Assembly (NCBI GenBank): GCA_017996375.1
Contig: JAGOHC010000012.1
Span: forward strand, 1-35,475
Origin: Saprospiraceae bacterium
GTDB taxonomy: Bacteria > Bacteroidota > Bacteroidia > Chitinophagales > Saprospiraceae
Length of the DNA: 35,475 nucleotides
Reading direction: 5' to 3'
Of this stretch, positions 22,392 through 31,400 are shown one piece after another (position 1 is the stretch's first letter; each line of letters begins with the position of its first letter). The position numbers and the translations under genes are program-made. A model generated the notes under the pieces. That model saw only the letters and a list, made by a program, of their open reading frames with translations, did no database searches and was not told the DNA's origin.

Positions 22392-25166
22392 ATGAAAAAG
22401 GTTTTATATTTATTAATGCTGTTGCTAATTCCAAGTATCTTCTATGCACAAATTAACCCAAACGAACAACGTGCGAGGGACGAATTAAAAAGAAGAGGAC
22501 TTGATGATGAAGCGGTACGCCTTCGTATGCAAAAAAAAGGTATCAACTTAGAAACCATCGATCCTTCCGATGCAGCGTCAGTTATGAAGGCGGAAAAAGT
22601 ATTACAAGAAGTAATAGCCGAAATGGAGGCAGAAGATAAACAGAAAGCCGAAAAAGATGCAAAACCTGTGCGTAACAATCGAGCCGCACCTGAGGATGCT
22701 AAAATAGATACACTCAAAAAAGAAAAGATAAAGGAAATTGCCAAGCAATCTGATGAGGTAGTAGATGCCGTAAAAAAAGGATCTTCCATTGAAGAAGCCA
22801 TTTCAGAAACGTTGATTGACAACCAAGAAGAGGCACTTCCGCCCGCGCAAATTTATGGGCAGGAGTTGTTCCGTTCGCAGCGATTAAAACTGTATAGAAA
22901 ATCAGAGGATGTAAAACCTCCAGATAGCTATGTGTTAGGTGTGGGTGATATTATTGGCATTTCTATTTGGGGAAATAGTGAAGAATCTATGATATTAGAG
23001 GTAAACAATGAGGGTTACATAAAACCTTCGGGGATGTCTCGAATTTATATAAAGGGCGTAAAATTTGGTGATGCAAAAACATTATTGCTAAAGAAGTTTT
23101 CAAACTATTATAATTTCTTACCCAACCAATTTGAAGCTACGCTAAACTTCTCCAGAACCATTAATGTCAGTATTGTTGGGGAGGCGTTTAACTACGGAAG
23201 TTTTAATATTCCAGCGATAAATACGGCATTTAACGCGCTTGTTGCAGCCGGCGGTCCAACAGATATCGGGTCGGTGCGTAACATTAAACTATTGCGTGCC
23301 GGAAAAGAACCTGTAAAAATTGACATTTACCAGTATTTGCAGAATCCGAGTATTAGTTCAGATTTTTATCTGGAGGAAAACGACATCATACACATACCGA
23401 TTGCAGAAAAAACTGTGGAAATTCAAGGAGAAATTTTCAAGCCATTTCGATATGAATTATTGGACAATGAAAACCTGTTCGAGTTAATAAATTATGCCGG
23501 AGGCTTGCGCCCCGAAGCTTTGCTGCAAAACATAGAAATAACAAGATTACAAGACGATAAAGAGATTCTCATTAATGTAAACTTGTTGGAAGCGATGCCC
23601 AAAAATGACAATTATAAACTTAAAAAAGGTGATAGGGTATTTATTAGAAAGATTCCAAAGTCTTTTGAAAACTTCGTCACTATTAAAAAAGGGATTATCG
23701 CTCCGGGAAAATTTTCAATTGGTAACAACACAACGATAAAGGAAATTCTACAACGCGTAGAGTTAGAGCCTAATGCAATTACTTCGCTATCATATATTAA
23801 ACGTTTAAAGGAGGATTTACATACTATTGAATACGTGCCGTTTAATATTGAAAACATTAAAAATGGCGGAGCAGATATTGTACTGAAACCTAATGATGAG
23901 TTAATGATTTTTACAAAAAATCTTTATTCTGATAAACACGAAATCGTTGTCGAAGGATCTGTGCGTGAGCCTAAACGCTTAGAGTACGACCAAACAGGCA
24001 CTCTAACCGTAAAAGATGCTGTATTTATTGCCGGAGGCAAGCGCGATTACGCTTCTGATGTGGCATATATTAAACGATTGAAGAAAGATGATCCCAACGG
24101 TATTCAATACCTGCGGATTGACTTGAAAGAGGCACTTGATGATAATTCTACTAATAAAGAAAAATATAATCTTATTCCGGGTGATACGCTGGTGGTTTTG
24201 TCCAAACTAACCTATTCTAACGAGTTCACAATTAAAATTGATGGGGAAGTAATGAATCCGGGTGAGTATAAATACGACACATCGCTCACATTAAAAGATG
24301 CCATAGAATTGACAGGTGGTTTAAAATTTGCTGCAGATAAGAGTAGAATAGATATCTACAGAGTAGATTTTGAAGATAATAAAAAAACTAAAATTGTTGC
24401 TGCAAATATTGAAATAGACGAGAACTATGAACTAAAAAGCAGCAACACTAATCTACAATTAAAGCCATACGATCAAATTTATATACGCACAGCACCCGAA
24501 TTTGAACTGCAACGAGTAGTTCGGCTAAACGGAGAGGTACGTTACCCAGGAAAATATGCTATTGTTAAAGACAATGAGCGAATATTAGATGTAGTGGCAC
24601 GAGCTGGTGGTTTTACAGATGAAGCCTTTTTGGAAGGGATTTCTTTATATCGATTTAAAGAGGGTTTGGGGTATGTGTTTGTGGATTTGAGAGCAGCGGT
24701 TAAAAATCCCAATTCAAATCACAATATTTTACTCGCGGATATGGATTCTATTGTTATCACTAAACAAAGAGATTTAGTGACTATCTATGGCCATACAAAC
24801 ATCTACCTTACCTATAAGGATGATTTAATTAGAGAAGGAAAAATTAGTGTACCTTTTGAGCCTGGCAAAAATGCAAAGTATTATGTTGATAAATATGCTG
24901 GCGGTGTTTCAGAAACAGGAGATGCCAATAAAATTGTTGTTCGCACCAGTAATGGTATTGTGACAAAATCGTATAAATTTTCCTTGTTTGGTAGAAAATA
25001 CCCAAAGGTAGAATATAAAGGAAGTACTATATATGTAGGAAGAAAAGAAATAAAACCTAAAGAGGAAGAAAAGAAAAAAATTGAATGGGATAAAGTATTT
25101 CAAAATATAGTAGCACAAGCTACGGCAGTGTTAACATTGGTGTTATTAATTAAAAATGTTCAATAA
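22392..25166 (+). CDS. Polysaccharide export protein with SLBB domains (Wza-like)
   Basis: A 924-residue outer-membrane export protein. It has a signal peptide (MKKVLYLLMLLLIPSIFYAQ), a charged helical N-terminal region (about 25-170), a Poly_export domain (about 180-255, YVLGVGDIIGISIWG), then about six SLBB-like units recognisable by their starts: VSIVGEAFNYGSF, VEIQGEIFKPFRY, VTIKKGIIAPGKF, IVVEGSVREPKRL, IKIDGEVMNPGEY and VRLNGEVRYPGKY. A hydrophobic segment near the C-terminus (AQATAVLTLVLLI) may span the outer membrane. It is more than twice the length of E. coli Wza, as in many Bacteroidota. No lipobox cysteine is seen. Confidence 0.9.
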   Translation: MKKVLYLLMLLLIPSIFYAQINPNEQRARDELKRRGLDDEAVRLRMQKKGINLETIDPSDAASVMKAEKVLQEVIAEMEAEDKQKAEKDAKPVRNNRAAPEDAKIDTLKKEKIKEIAKQSDEVVDAVKKGSSIEEAISETLIDNQEEALPPAQIYGQELFRSQRLKLYRKSEDVKPPDSYVLGVGDIIGISIWGNSEESMILEVNNEGYIKPSGMSRIYIKGVKFGDAKTLLLKKFSNYYNFLPNQFEATLNFSRTINVSIVGEAFNYGSFNIPAINTAFNALVAAGGPTDIGSVRNIKLLRAGKEPVKIDIYQYLQNPSISSDFYLEENDIIHIPIAEKTVEIQGEIFKPFRYELLDNENLFELINYAGGLRPEALLQNIEITRLQDDKEILINVNLLEAMPKNDNYKLKKGDRVFIRKIPKSFENFVTIKKGIIAPGKFSIGNNTTIKEILQRVELEPNAITSLSYIKRLKEDLHTIEYVPFNIENIKNGGADIVLKPNDELMIFTKNLYSDKHEIVVEGSVREPKRLEYDQTGTLTVKDAVFIAGGKRDYASDVAYIKRLKKDDPNGIQYLRIDLKEALDDNSTNKEKYNLIPGDTLVVLSKLTYSNEFTIKIDGEVMNPGEYKYDTSLTLKDAIELTGGLKFAADKSRIDIYRVDFEDNKKTKIVAANIEIDENYELKSSNTNLQLKPYDQIYIRTAPEFELQRVVRLNGEVRYPGKYAIVKDNERILDVVARAGGFTDEAFLEGISLYRFKEGLGYVFVDLRAAVKNPNSNHNILLADMDSIVITKQRDLVTIYGHTNIYLTYKDDLIREGKISVPFEPGKNAKYYVDKYAGGVSETGDANKIVVRTSNGIVTKSYKFSLFGRKYPKVEYKGSTIYVGRKEIKPKEEEKKKIEWDKVFQNIVAQATAVLTLVLLIKNVQ

Positions 25167-25210
25167 AGCTTTTTTAACTCCCCTAAATCCAGTTTTCAAA
25201 AATCACATAA

Positions 25211-26326
25211 ATGAATACCGTAGATTCAAACAATGATTATATCTCACTAAAGGATGTAATTTTAAAAATTAGTGAGTACGCGAAATATCTTTATACAAAA
25301 AAGATAGGGATATTATTGTTTAGTGCATTCTTTGCTGCCTTCTATTATTTTATAAATAGGGGGCACACTCCAATTTATAGAGAAAACCTGACATTCATGA
25401 TGGATGAATCAAAAGGAGATGCTTTACAAGGATTTGGTTTGTTTGATGGACTTTTTGGGAAAAGTGGTTCAACTGGGAACACGGGTATAAAACTTTTAAA
25501 ACTCTTTGAAAGTAAAAGAATTATACATAATACTTTATTTGATACAATAAATGTTGAAGGGAAACCTGCGTATATTGCAAACTTTATTTTAGATAGTTAC
25601 AGCTTAGACGAACTTTGTGGTCCTTATAAGTCTTTCGGAAATTTCTCATGGAAAGAATCTTGGCCACAAGCGCTACAAAATAGTCCTAGCTTTAGATTTA
25701 AGCATGGAAACACCGATGATTTTAATAAAACTGAAAATCAGTATCTTAGGCTACTTTATGAGTTTATTTCAGGCAACGCGAATATAGGATTACCTTCCAA
25801 ATTAAATTCTTCTATGGATGAAGAAACCGGTATTATGACACTTACAATGGAAAGTGGTAAAGAGATGCTCACACTAAGCATATTAAACAAAATTTATGGA
25901 CATTTAAGTGGCTTTTTTATTGAAAAGGCAGCCGAAAAACAAACCAAAACATTTAAAATCATGAAGGAAAAGCGAGATTCTATTATATGGGCACTTAAAC
26001 GGGCAGAATTTAATTTAGCTGACTTTAAAGATAGAAACAGAAATTTAGTTACCGTAAAAGGATATTTGGAACAAGTTAAATTAGAGCGTGATGTAATGGT
26101 GCTAAATTCAATGTATGCCGAAGCAGTAAAACAAATGGAGGTTACCGATTTTGCATTAAAAAATACAGTACCAGTAGTGCAAATCATAGATATTCCCAGG
26201 TCACCAATAGTGCCAACATCGAAAAGTTGGAAAAAGCAGTTAGTTATTGGTTTAGCAATCGGAACATTTTTAAGTGTGGCTTTAATGATTATATTAAAGA
26301 TATTTAAGGATATAATGAAAAACTAA
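25211..26326 (+). CDS. Wzz-like chain-length determinant / co-polymerase
   Basis: A 371-residue inner-membrane protein with one transmembrane helix near each end: about 32-48 (IGILLFSAFFAAFYYFI) and about 343-365 (LVIGLAIGTFLSVALMIILKIF). Between them lies a periplasmic region with a coiled-coil segment (about 240-300, KTFKIMKEKRDSIIWALKRAEFNLADFKDR). The sequence VQIIDIPRSPIVPTSKSW before the second helix is the proline-rich Wzz motif. There is no cytoplasmic BY-kinase domain. It follows the export gene and is probably its partner. Confidence 0.87.
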   Translation: MNTVDSNNDYISLKDVILKISEYAKYLYTKKIGILLFSAFFAAFYYFINRGHTPIYRENLTFMMDESKGDALQGFGLFDGLFGKSGSTGNTGIKLLKLFESKRIIHNTLFDTINVEGKPAYIANFILDSYSLDELCGPYKSFGNFSWKESWPQALQNSPSFRFKHGNTDDFNKTENQYLRLLYEFISGNANIGLPSKLNSSMDEETGIMTLTMESGKEMLTLSILNKIYGHLSGFFIEKAAEKQTKTFKIMKEKRDSIIWALKRAEFNLADFKDRNRNLVTVKGYLEQVKLERDVMVLNSMYAEAVKQMEVTDFALKNTVPVVQIIDIPRSPIVPTSKSWKKQLVIGLAIGTFLSVALMIILKIFKDIMKN

Positions 26327-26343
26327 TAGTAATTTTATACAGC

Positions 26344-27120
26344 ATGAAAGTAGTAATATTAGCAGGAGGATTGGGTACGCGATTGGCAGAAGAAACCACC
26401 ACGCGCCCTAAGCCCATGGTCGAAATAGGAGGAAAGCCTATTTTATGGCATATTATGAAAATTTATGCCCACTACGGATTCAATGATTTTGTGATTTGTT
26501 TGGGATATAAAGGTTATACCATAAAAGAATATTTTATCAACTATTTTTTATACAACTCCGACCTGACCGTAGAGTTGAGTAACAACAAAGTAGATGTTCA
26601 TTTTAGTAACACCGAATCATTTAAAGTAACCTTAGTAGATACTGGGTTGCATACCAATACTGCAGGACGCATCAAAAAAATCCAAAAATATATTGGCAAC
26701 GAACCATTTTTACTTACCTATGGCGATGGTGTAATAGATTTGGATGTCCGTAAAGTGGTCGAATTTCATAAAGAACAAGGAAAGCTTGCTACATTAACGG
26801 CATCCGTCAATCCAAGTCGTTTTGGCAATATTGAGATTAACGAACAAAATGTAATCACACACTTTCAGGAAAAACCCGAAGATGAAAATCACTGGATAAA
26901 TGCAGGCTTTTTTGTGTTAGAACCGCAGATTTTCGATTACTTGAAAGGCGACATGGAAACCATTCAATGGGAGAAAAAGCCATTAGTCGAAATTGCTAAA
27001 GACGGGCAACTTTCTGCATATAAACATTATGGTTTTTGGAAGTGCATGGATGCCATCCGAGATAAGATGGAGTTAGAACAATTGTGGGAAACCAACCAAG
27101 CGAAGTGGAAAGTATGGTAG
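26344..27120 (+). CDS. rfbF: Glucose-1-phosphate cytidylyltransferase
   Basis: A 258-residue enzyme that forms CDP-glucose from glucose-1-phosphate and CTP. The nucleotidyltransferase signature LAGGLGTRLAEETTTRPKPMVEIGGKPILWHIM (about 6-38) has the RfbF-type spelling. YGFNDFVICLGYKG, TYGDGVIDLD (metal-binding aspartate) and HYGFWKCMDAIRDKMELE at the C-terminus are family marks. The length is the family's usual size. It overlaps rfbG by 7 bp. Confidence 0.96.
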   Translation: MKVVILAGGLGTRLAEETTTRPKPMVEIGGKPILWHIMKIYAHYGFNDFVICLGYKGYTIKEYFINYFLYNSDLTVELSNNKVDVHFSNTESFKVTLVDTGLHTNTAGRIKKIQKYIGNEPFLLTYGDGVIDLDVRKVVEFHKEQGKLATLTASVNPSRFGNIEINEQNVITHFQEKPEDENHWINAGFFVLEPQIFDYLKGDMETIQWEKKPLVEIAKDGQLSAYKHYGFWKCMDAIRDKMELEQLWETNQAKWKVW

Positions 27121-28169
27121 ATTTTAGATATACATATCAAGGCAAAAAAGTTCTGCTCACCGGGCATACGGGCTTTAAAGGTTCGTGGCTTTTAGCCTGG
27201 CTGCATAGTTTAGGCGCAACCGTGAAAGGCTATGCATTAGCACCCGAAAATACTTTTGACCTATACCATGTCATAAACGGCGACCAACTCTGTGATTCAG
27301 TTATTGCTGATATTAGAAATAAAGAAAAGCTTAAAAAAGAAATATTAGATTTTCAGCCTGATTTTATTTTTCATTTGGCAGCACAGCCCTTGGTGCGCTA
27401 TTCGTATGAATACCCTACCGAAACTTTCGACATCAACGTTATGGGAACGGCACATCTTTTAGATGCCATTCGATTTTTAGAAAAACCATGCAATGTAATT
27501 TGTATAACAACAGACAAGGTATATGAAAATAAAGAATGGCATTATCCGTATCGTGAAACTGACCGCTTGGGCGGATACGACCCATATAGCGCGAGCAAAG
27601 CAGCAACGGAAATTGTCATTTCTTCATATAGAAACTCTTTTTATAACCCAAAGCAGTATGACCAACACCATAAAGCAATCGCGGCTGCACGAGCCGGCAA
27701 CGTCATTGGTGGCGGTGATTGGGCAAAAGACAGAATTATCCCTGATATTATTCGAGCTTTGCAAAAAAATGAAACCATCACAGTTCGTAATCCGCAAGCA
27801 GTTCGCCCTTGGCAACACGTATTGGAGCCACTTAGTGGATATTTACACTTAGGAGCAAAAATGTCAGAAAATCCGATTAATTTTTCTGATGCTTATAACT
27901 TCGGACCTTATTTGGAAGATACATTAGCAGTCAAGAATTTAGTAGAAATCGCTATCCAAAAATTTGGATATGGAGACTATATAACACCCGCACAAATTGA
28001 CCAGCCACACGAGGCTGGGTTATTAAAGTTAGATATTAATAAAACGATAAACGAATTAGGTTGGACACCAAAATGGAATGCTCATCGGGCGATAGAAGAA
28101 ACGATAAGTTGGTATAAAATAGGTACTAAACAGTTCACGCTCGACCAAATTCGATATTATTCAACATGA
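27114..28169 (+). CDS. rfbG: CDP-glucose 4,6-dehydratase
   Basis: A 351-residue SDR that converts CDP-glucose to CDP-4-keto-6-deoxyglucose. LLTGHTGFKGSWLLAWL is the RfbG-type NAD motif, HLAAQPLVRYSYEYPTETFDINVMGT follows, and the active-site region is ITTDKVYENKEW and YDPYSASKAATEIV (Tyr-Lys). ARAGNVIGGGDWAKDRIIPD and VRPWQHVLEPLSGYL are diagnostic. The ATG at 27114 (MVDFRYTYQGKKVLLTG) overlaps the end of rfbF; an upstream GTG at 27084 is less likely. The stop overlaps the next start (ATGA). Confidence 0.95.
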   Translation: MVDFRYTYQGKKVLLTGHTGFKGSWLLAWLHSLGATVKGYALAPENTFDLYHVINGDQLCDSVIADIRNKEKLKKEILDFQPDFIFHLAAQPLVRYSYEYPTETFDINVMGTAHLLDAIRFLEKPCNVICITTDKVYENKEWHYPYRETDRLGGYDPYSASKAATEIVISSYRNSFYNPKQYDQHHKAIAAARAGNVIGGGDWAKDRIIPDIIRALQKNETITVRNPQAVRPWQHVLEPLSGYLHLGAKMSENPINFSDAYNFGPYLEDTLAVKNLVEIAIQKFGYGDYITPAQIDQPHEAGLLKLDINKTINELGWTPKWNAHRAIEETISWYKIGTKQFTLDQIRYYST

Positions 28170-28720
28170 CATTTACTGCTACTACATTATCAGGTAGTTT
28201 TGTTGTTTCGCTTACCCCATTTCAGGACGAGCGAGGTTGGTTTGCTCGCACCTATTGCGAAAAGGAATTCGACCAAATCCAGCATACGAAACACTGGGTA
28301 CAACTCAATCATTCCTTTACAGCAAAAAAGGGAACAATCAGAGGGATGCACTATCAACTACCGCCGTTTGCCGAAATTAAATTAGTACGGTGTATTGCTG
28401 GTGCAGTATGGGATGTTATTGTAGATATTAGAGAGGCTTCGCCTACGTTTTTGCAATGGTTTGGTATTGAGTTATCCGCACAAAACAGAAAAATGTTGTA
28501 CATACCCGAGGGCTTTGCACATGGCTTTCAGACCCTTACTGACAACGCAGAACTAATTTACCATCACTCCGAATTTTTTACACCAAAAACAGAGGGTGGT
28601 TTGCGCTTTGATGATACAACATTAGCGATTCAGTGGCAACTGCCAGCAACGGAAATTTCGGATAGAGATAGAAACCATCAGCTTATTGATGATAATTTTA
28701 AAGGATTCAAAATAAAATAA
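28166..28720 (+). CDS. RmlC-like 3,5-epimerase (dTDP-4-dehydrorhamnose 3,5-epimerase family)
   Basis: A 184-residue cupin epimerase. FQDERGWFARTYCEKEF, the catalytic histidine H62 in GTIRGMHYQLPP, KLVRCIAGAVWDVIVDIR and YIPEGFAHGFQTLTDNAELIYHHSEFF (active-site tyrosine) are typical. It lies between a CDP-4-keto-6-deoxyglucose-forming enzyme and a sugar C-methyltransferase, so the substrate is probably the CDP sugar rather than dTDP; rmlA and rmlB are not present here. Translation is coupled to both neighbours by overlaps. Confidence 0.88.
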   Translation: MTFTATTLSGSFVVSLTPFQDERGWFARTYCEKEFDQIQHTKHWVQLNHSFTAKKGTIRGMHYQLPPFAEIKLVRCIAGAVWDVIVDIREASPTFLQWFGIELSAQNRKMLYIPEGFAHGFQTLTDNAELIYHHSEFFTPKTEGGLRFDDTTLAIQWQLPATEISDRDRNHQLIDDNFKGFKIK

Positions 28721-29943
28721 TGACTTGCAGACATTGTAACCACCCATTAACAAATGCTTTTTGTGACCTACAGACTTGCCCACCATCTAATGCAATGGTG
28801 AAACTGGATGCTGTTACCTCGCCGGAAACATACTTCCCTTTAAAGGTGTTCGTATGCGAAAAATGCTGGCTGGTACAAGTAGATGAGTTAGAAAAAGCTG
28901 AAGCTATCTTTAATGATGAATATACTTATTTTTCTTCGTATTCTACGAGTTGGTTGCAACACGCAAAAGAATATGCAGAATATATGAGCGAGCGTTTTGG
29001 TTATAACGGGCAATCATTAGTTGTGGAAATTGCATCGAACGATGGTTATTTGCTTCAATATTTCAAAGAAAAAAACATACCAGTTTTAGGTGTTGAACCT
29101 ACGGCTAATACGGCACAGGTAGCAATTGAAAAAGGCATCGAAAATATCATAGATTTCTTTGGAAGCAATCTCGCGGAATCTCGTTTAAAAGCCAAAGCAG
29201 ATTTGATTTTGGGGAATAATGTATTAGCACATGTACCAGATATCAACGATTTTGTAAAGGGCGTAAAAATCTCCCTCAAACCTAATGGCGTAAATACATT
29301 TGAGTTTCCGCATCTTTGTAAATTAGTAGAATACAACCAATTTGATACCATTTATCACGAACACTTTTCGTACCTTTCGCTTACGGCGGTAAAAGCAATT
29401 TTTGAGGCACAAGGTTTAGAAATTTTTGACGTGCAAGAATTGCCTACACATGGTGGCAGCCTACGCATATTTGCCAAACACCAAGCAGATAATACAAAAC
29501 AAATTGAACCAACGGTACAAGCACTGTTAGAAAAAGAACATCAACTGGGTGTTTCCACCTTATCGTACTACACAGGTTTTCAAGAAAAAGTAGATAAAAT
29601 CAAGTATGATTTTACCTCTTTTTTGATTGCTCAAAAAGCAGCAGGAAAAAAAGTAATAGGCTATGGGGCTGCCGCAAAAGGCAACACATTACTCAATTAC
29701 TGCGGCATCAAAGGTCATGACTTGATTAGCTTTGTAGTAGACGCCTCGCCATACAAGCAGAATAAATTACTACCCGGTTCACGCATACCGGTAGTAGGCA
29801 AAGAGCAAATAGCAGCTTATGAACCAGATTATGTTATTATTTTTCCTTGGAACTTAAAAACAGAAATTACGGAGCAGCTATCGTTTATTCGCCAATGGGG
29901 TGGGCAGTTTGTAGTAGCAATTCCTGAGCTGCAAATTTTTTAA
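28720..29943 (+). CDS. Sugar C-methyltransferase (zinc-binding, SAM-dependent)
   Basis: A 407-residue three-part enzyme. The N-terminal zinc-binding domain has C3-x2-C6 and C46-x2-C49 (YFPLKVFVCEKCWLVQ). The SAM-binding Rossmann fold has VEIASNDGYLLQYF (about 102-115) and FEFPHLCKLVEYNQFDTIYHEHFSYLS. The C-terminal domain has VIGYGAAAKGNTLLNYCGI and VDASPYKQNKLLPGSRIPV. This is the architecture of NDP-sugar C-methyltransferases such as TylC3, which methylate C3 of 4-keto-6-deoxy sugars. With RfbF/RfbG it predicts a 3-C-methyl CDP sugar. Confidence 0.88.
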   Translation: MTCRHCNHPLTNAFCDLQTCPPSNAMVKLDAVTSPETYFPLKVFVCEKCWLVQVDELEKAEAIFNDEYTYFSSYSTSWLQHAKEYAEYMSERFGYNGQSLVVEIASNDGYLLQYFKEKNIPVLGVEPTANTAQVAIEKGIENIIDFFGSNLAESRLKAKADLILGNNVLAHVPDINDFVKGVKISLKPNGVNTFEFPHLCKLVEYNQFDTIYHEHFSYLSLTAVKAIFEAQGLEIFDVQELPTHGGSLRIFAKHQADNTKQIEPTVQALLEKEHQLGVSTLSYYTGFQEKVDKIKYDFTSFLIAQKAAGKKVIGYGAAAKGNTLLNYCGIKGHDLISFVVDASPYKQNKLLPGSRIPVVGKEQIAAYEPDYVIIFPWNLKTEITEQLSFIRQWGGQFVVAIPELQIF

Positions 29944-29946
29944 AAT

Positions 29947-30765
29947 ATGAAGATTCTGGTTACAGGGGGCACAGGTTTTATCGGCAATCATTTAGTAAAA
30001 AAACTGCTTAGTGATGAACACGAATTAGTTGTTACTGCTACAAGTGCCGAGAAAGCAAAAAAAAATGAGTGGTTCAATCATGTTCAGTTTGAAGAATTAG
30101 ATATAACAAATGTCAAAAAATCATTTTTCGAAAAATGTACAGGAATTGATAAAGTCATTCATTTAATTTGGTCGGGATTACCTAACTACAAAGATCTTTT
30201 TCACGTTGAAGAAAACCTGATGCCACAGTACTTTTTTATCAAGAATTTGGTGCAATCCGGCATAACCGACATTACTATTACAGGCACGTGCTTTGAGTAC
30301 GGAATGAACAACGGCGCTCTGGCACCAGATAGGCTCACTGACCCACAAAACCCTTACGCATTAGCCAAAGATACCTTGCGAAAGTTTTTACAACAATTAC
30401 AGCAAAAACATCCGTTCAAACTAAAATGGTTGCGCTTGTTCTATATGTTCGGCGAAGGGCAGTCAGAAAAGTCAATTCTATCCCTTTTGGATAAAGCATT
30501 AGCAAATGGTGATACTACTTTTAATATGAGTGGTGGAGAGCAATTACGAGATTATTTACCGATTGAGGAAGTGGTCAAGCAAATCGCCAATTATGCGGTA
30601 AATCAAGAAGGTAATTGTATATCAAATATTTGTAGCGGAATGCCTATCTCCATTCGGAACTTAGTGGAAAATTACCTTAAAAAAAATAATAAAAGTATAT
30701 TTCTTAACTTAGGGTACTATCCTTATCCTGACTATGAGCCTATGGCTTTTTGGGGCAAATGTTGA
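29947..30765 (+). CDS. NAD(P)-dependent SDR epimerase/reductase
   Basis: A 272-residue extended SDR. ILVTGGTGFIGNHLVKKL is the cofactor site, ITGTCFEYGMNNG carries the position of the catalytic Thr/Ser, and NPYALAKDTLRKFL holds Y137 and K141. Its size and place after the C-methyltransferase suggest 4-keto reduction, the last step in making the CDP-deoxysugar. Epimerase activity is an alternative. The gene overlaps the following acetyltransferase by 7 bp. Confidence 0.83.
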   Translation: MKILVTGGTGFIGNHLVKKLLSDEHELVVTATSAEKAKKNEWFNHVQFEELDITNVKKSFFEKCTGIDKVIHLIWSGLPNYKDLFHVEENLMPQYFFIKNLVQSGITDITITGTCFEYGMNNGALAPDRLTDPQNPYALAKDTLRKFLQQLQQKHPFKLKWLRLFYMFGEGQSEKSILSLLDKALANGDTTFNMSGGEQLRDYLPIEEVVKQIANYAVNQEGNCISNICSGMPISIRNLVENYLKKNNKSIFLNLGYYPYPDYEPMAFWGKC

Positions 30766-31400
30766 AAAAAAAAATAACAATTTATAAAATAGTAAACTAT
30801 ACAAAATTCATTTTTTGGTTGCTTTGGTGCAAGCTTATTGGCTATAGTAGGTTTACAAAAAAACTTTTGAAGCATAGAGAAGACTGCTCTTTTGGAGACT
30901 TTACTTATGGTAAGCCACTTGTTATGAATTTCGGAGAGAACAGTAAGCTAATCGTTGGGAAATATTGTTCTATATCAACGGGAGTAACCATTCTATTGGG
31001 AGGAAATCATCGAATGGATTGGATATCTACTTACCCATTTAATGTATTTACTAATAGTTTTCCTAATGCAAAAAGCATTAAAGGTCATCCATGGTCAAAA
31101 GGTAATGTTAACATAGGTAATGATGTATGGATTGGACAAAATGCAACTATATTATCTGGAATTAATATTGGTCATGGGGCAGTTATTGCTACAAATGCTG
31201 TAGTTACAAAAGATGTTAAAGATTATGAAGTAGTCGCTGGAAACCCTGCCAAAGTAATAAAAAAAAGATTTGATGAGGATACGATTAACCGACTTTTAGA
31301 GCTAAAATGGTGGGATTGGGACTCAGAAAAGGTTAATTCCAATGTAGAAATTCTTTGTTCAGGTAACGTTGATAGAATTTGTTCAATAGATGAGGACTAA
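30759..31400 (+). CDS. CatB-related O-acetyltransferase
   Basis: A 213-residue left-handed beta-helix transferase. The N-terminal region has a short hydrophobic stretch (FIFWLLWCKLIGY), then SKLIVGKYCSISTGVTILLGGNHRMDWISTYPF (the GGNHR-D-STYPF motif of the xenobiotic/VatD-type branch) and hexapeptide coils NVNIGNDVWIGQNATILSGINIGHGAVIATNAVVTKDV. AGNPAKVIKKRF and WWDWD end the domain. It probably acetylates a sugar of the repeat unit. The ATG at 30759 is chosen over an in-frame TTG at 30750. Confidence 0.87.
   Translation: MLKKKITIYKIVNYTKFIFWLLWCKLIGYSRFTKKLLKHREDCSFGDFTYGKPLVMNFGENSKLIVGKYCSISTGVTILLGGNHRMDWISTYPFNVFTNSFPNAKSIKGHPWSKGNVNIGNDVWIGQNATILSGINIGHGAVIATNAVVTKDVKDYEVVAGNPAKVIKKRFDEDTINRLLELKWWDWDSEKVNSNVEILCSGNVDRICSIDED

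Noticed and set aside
28166..28720. dTDP-rhamnose pathway (rmlC)
   Set aside because: rmlA, rmlB and rmlD partners are absent; the neighbours make a CDP sugar, so only the enzyme family is shared.
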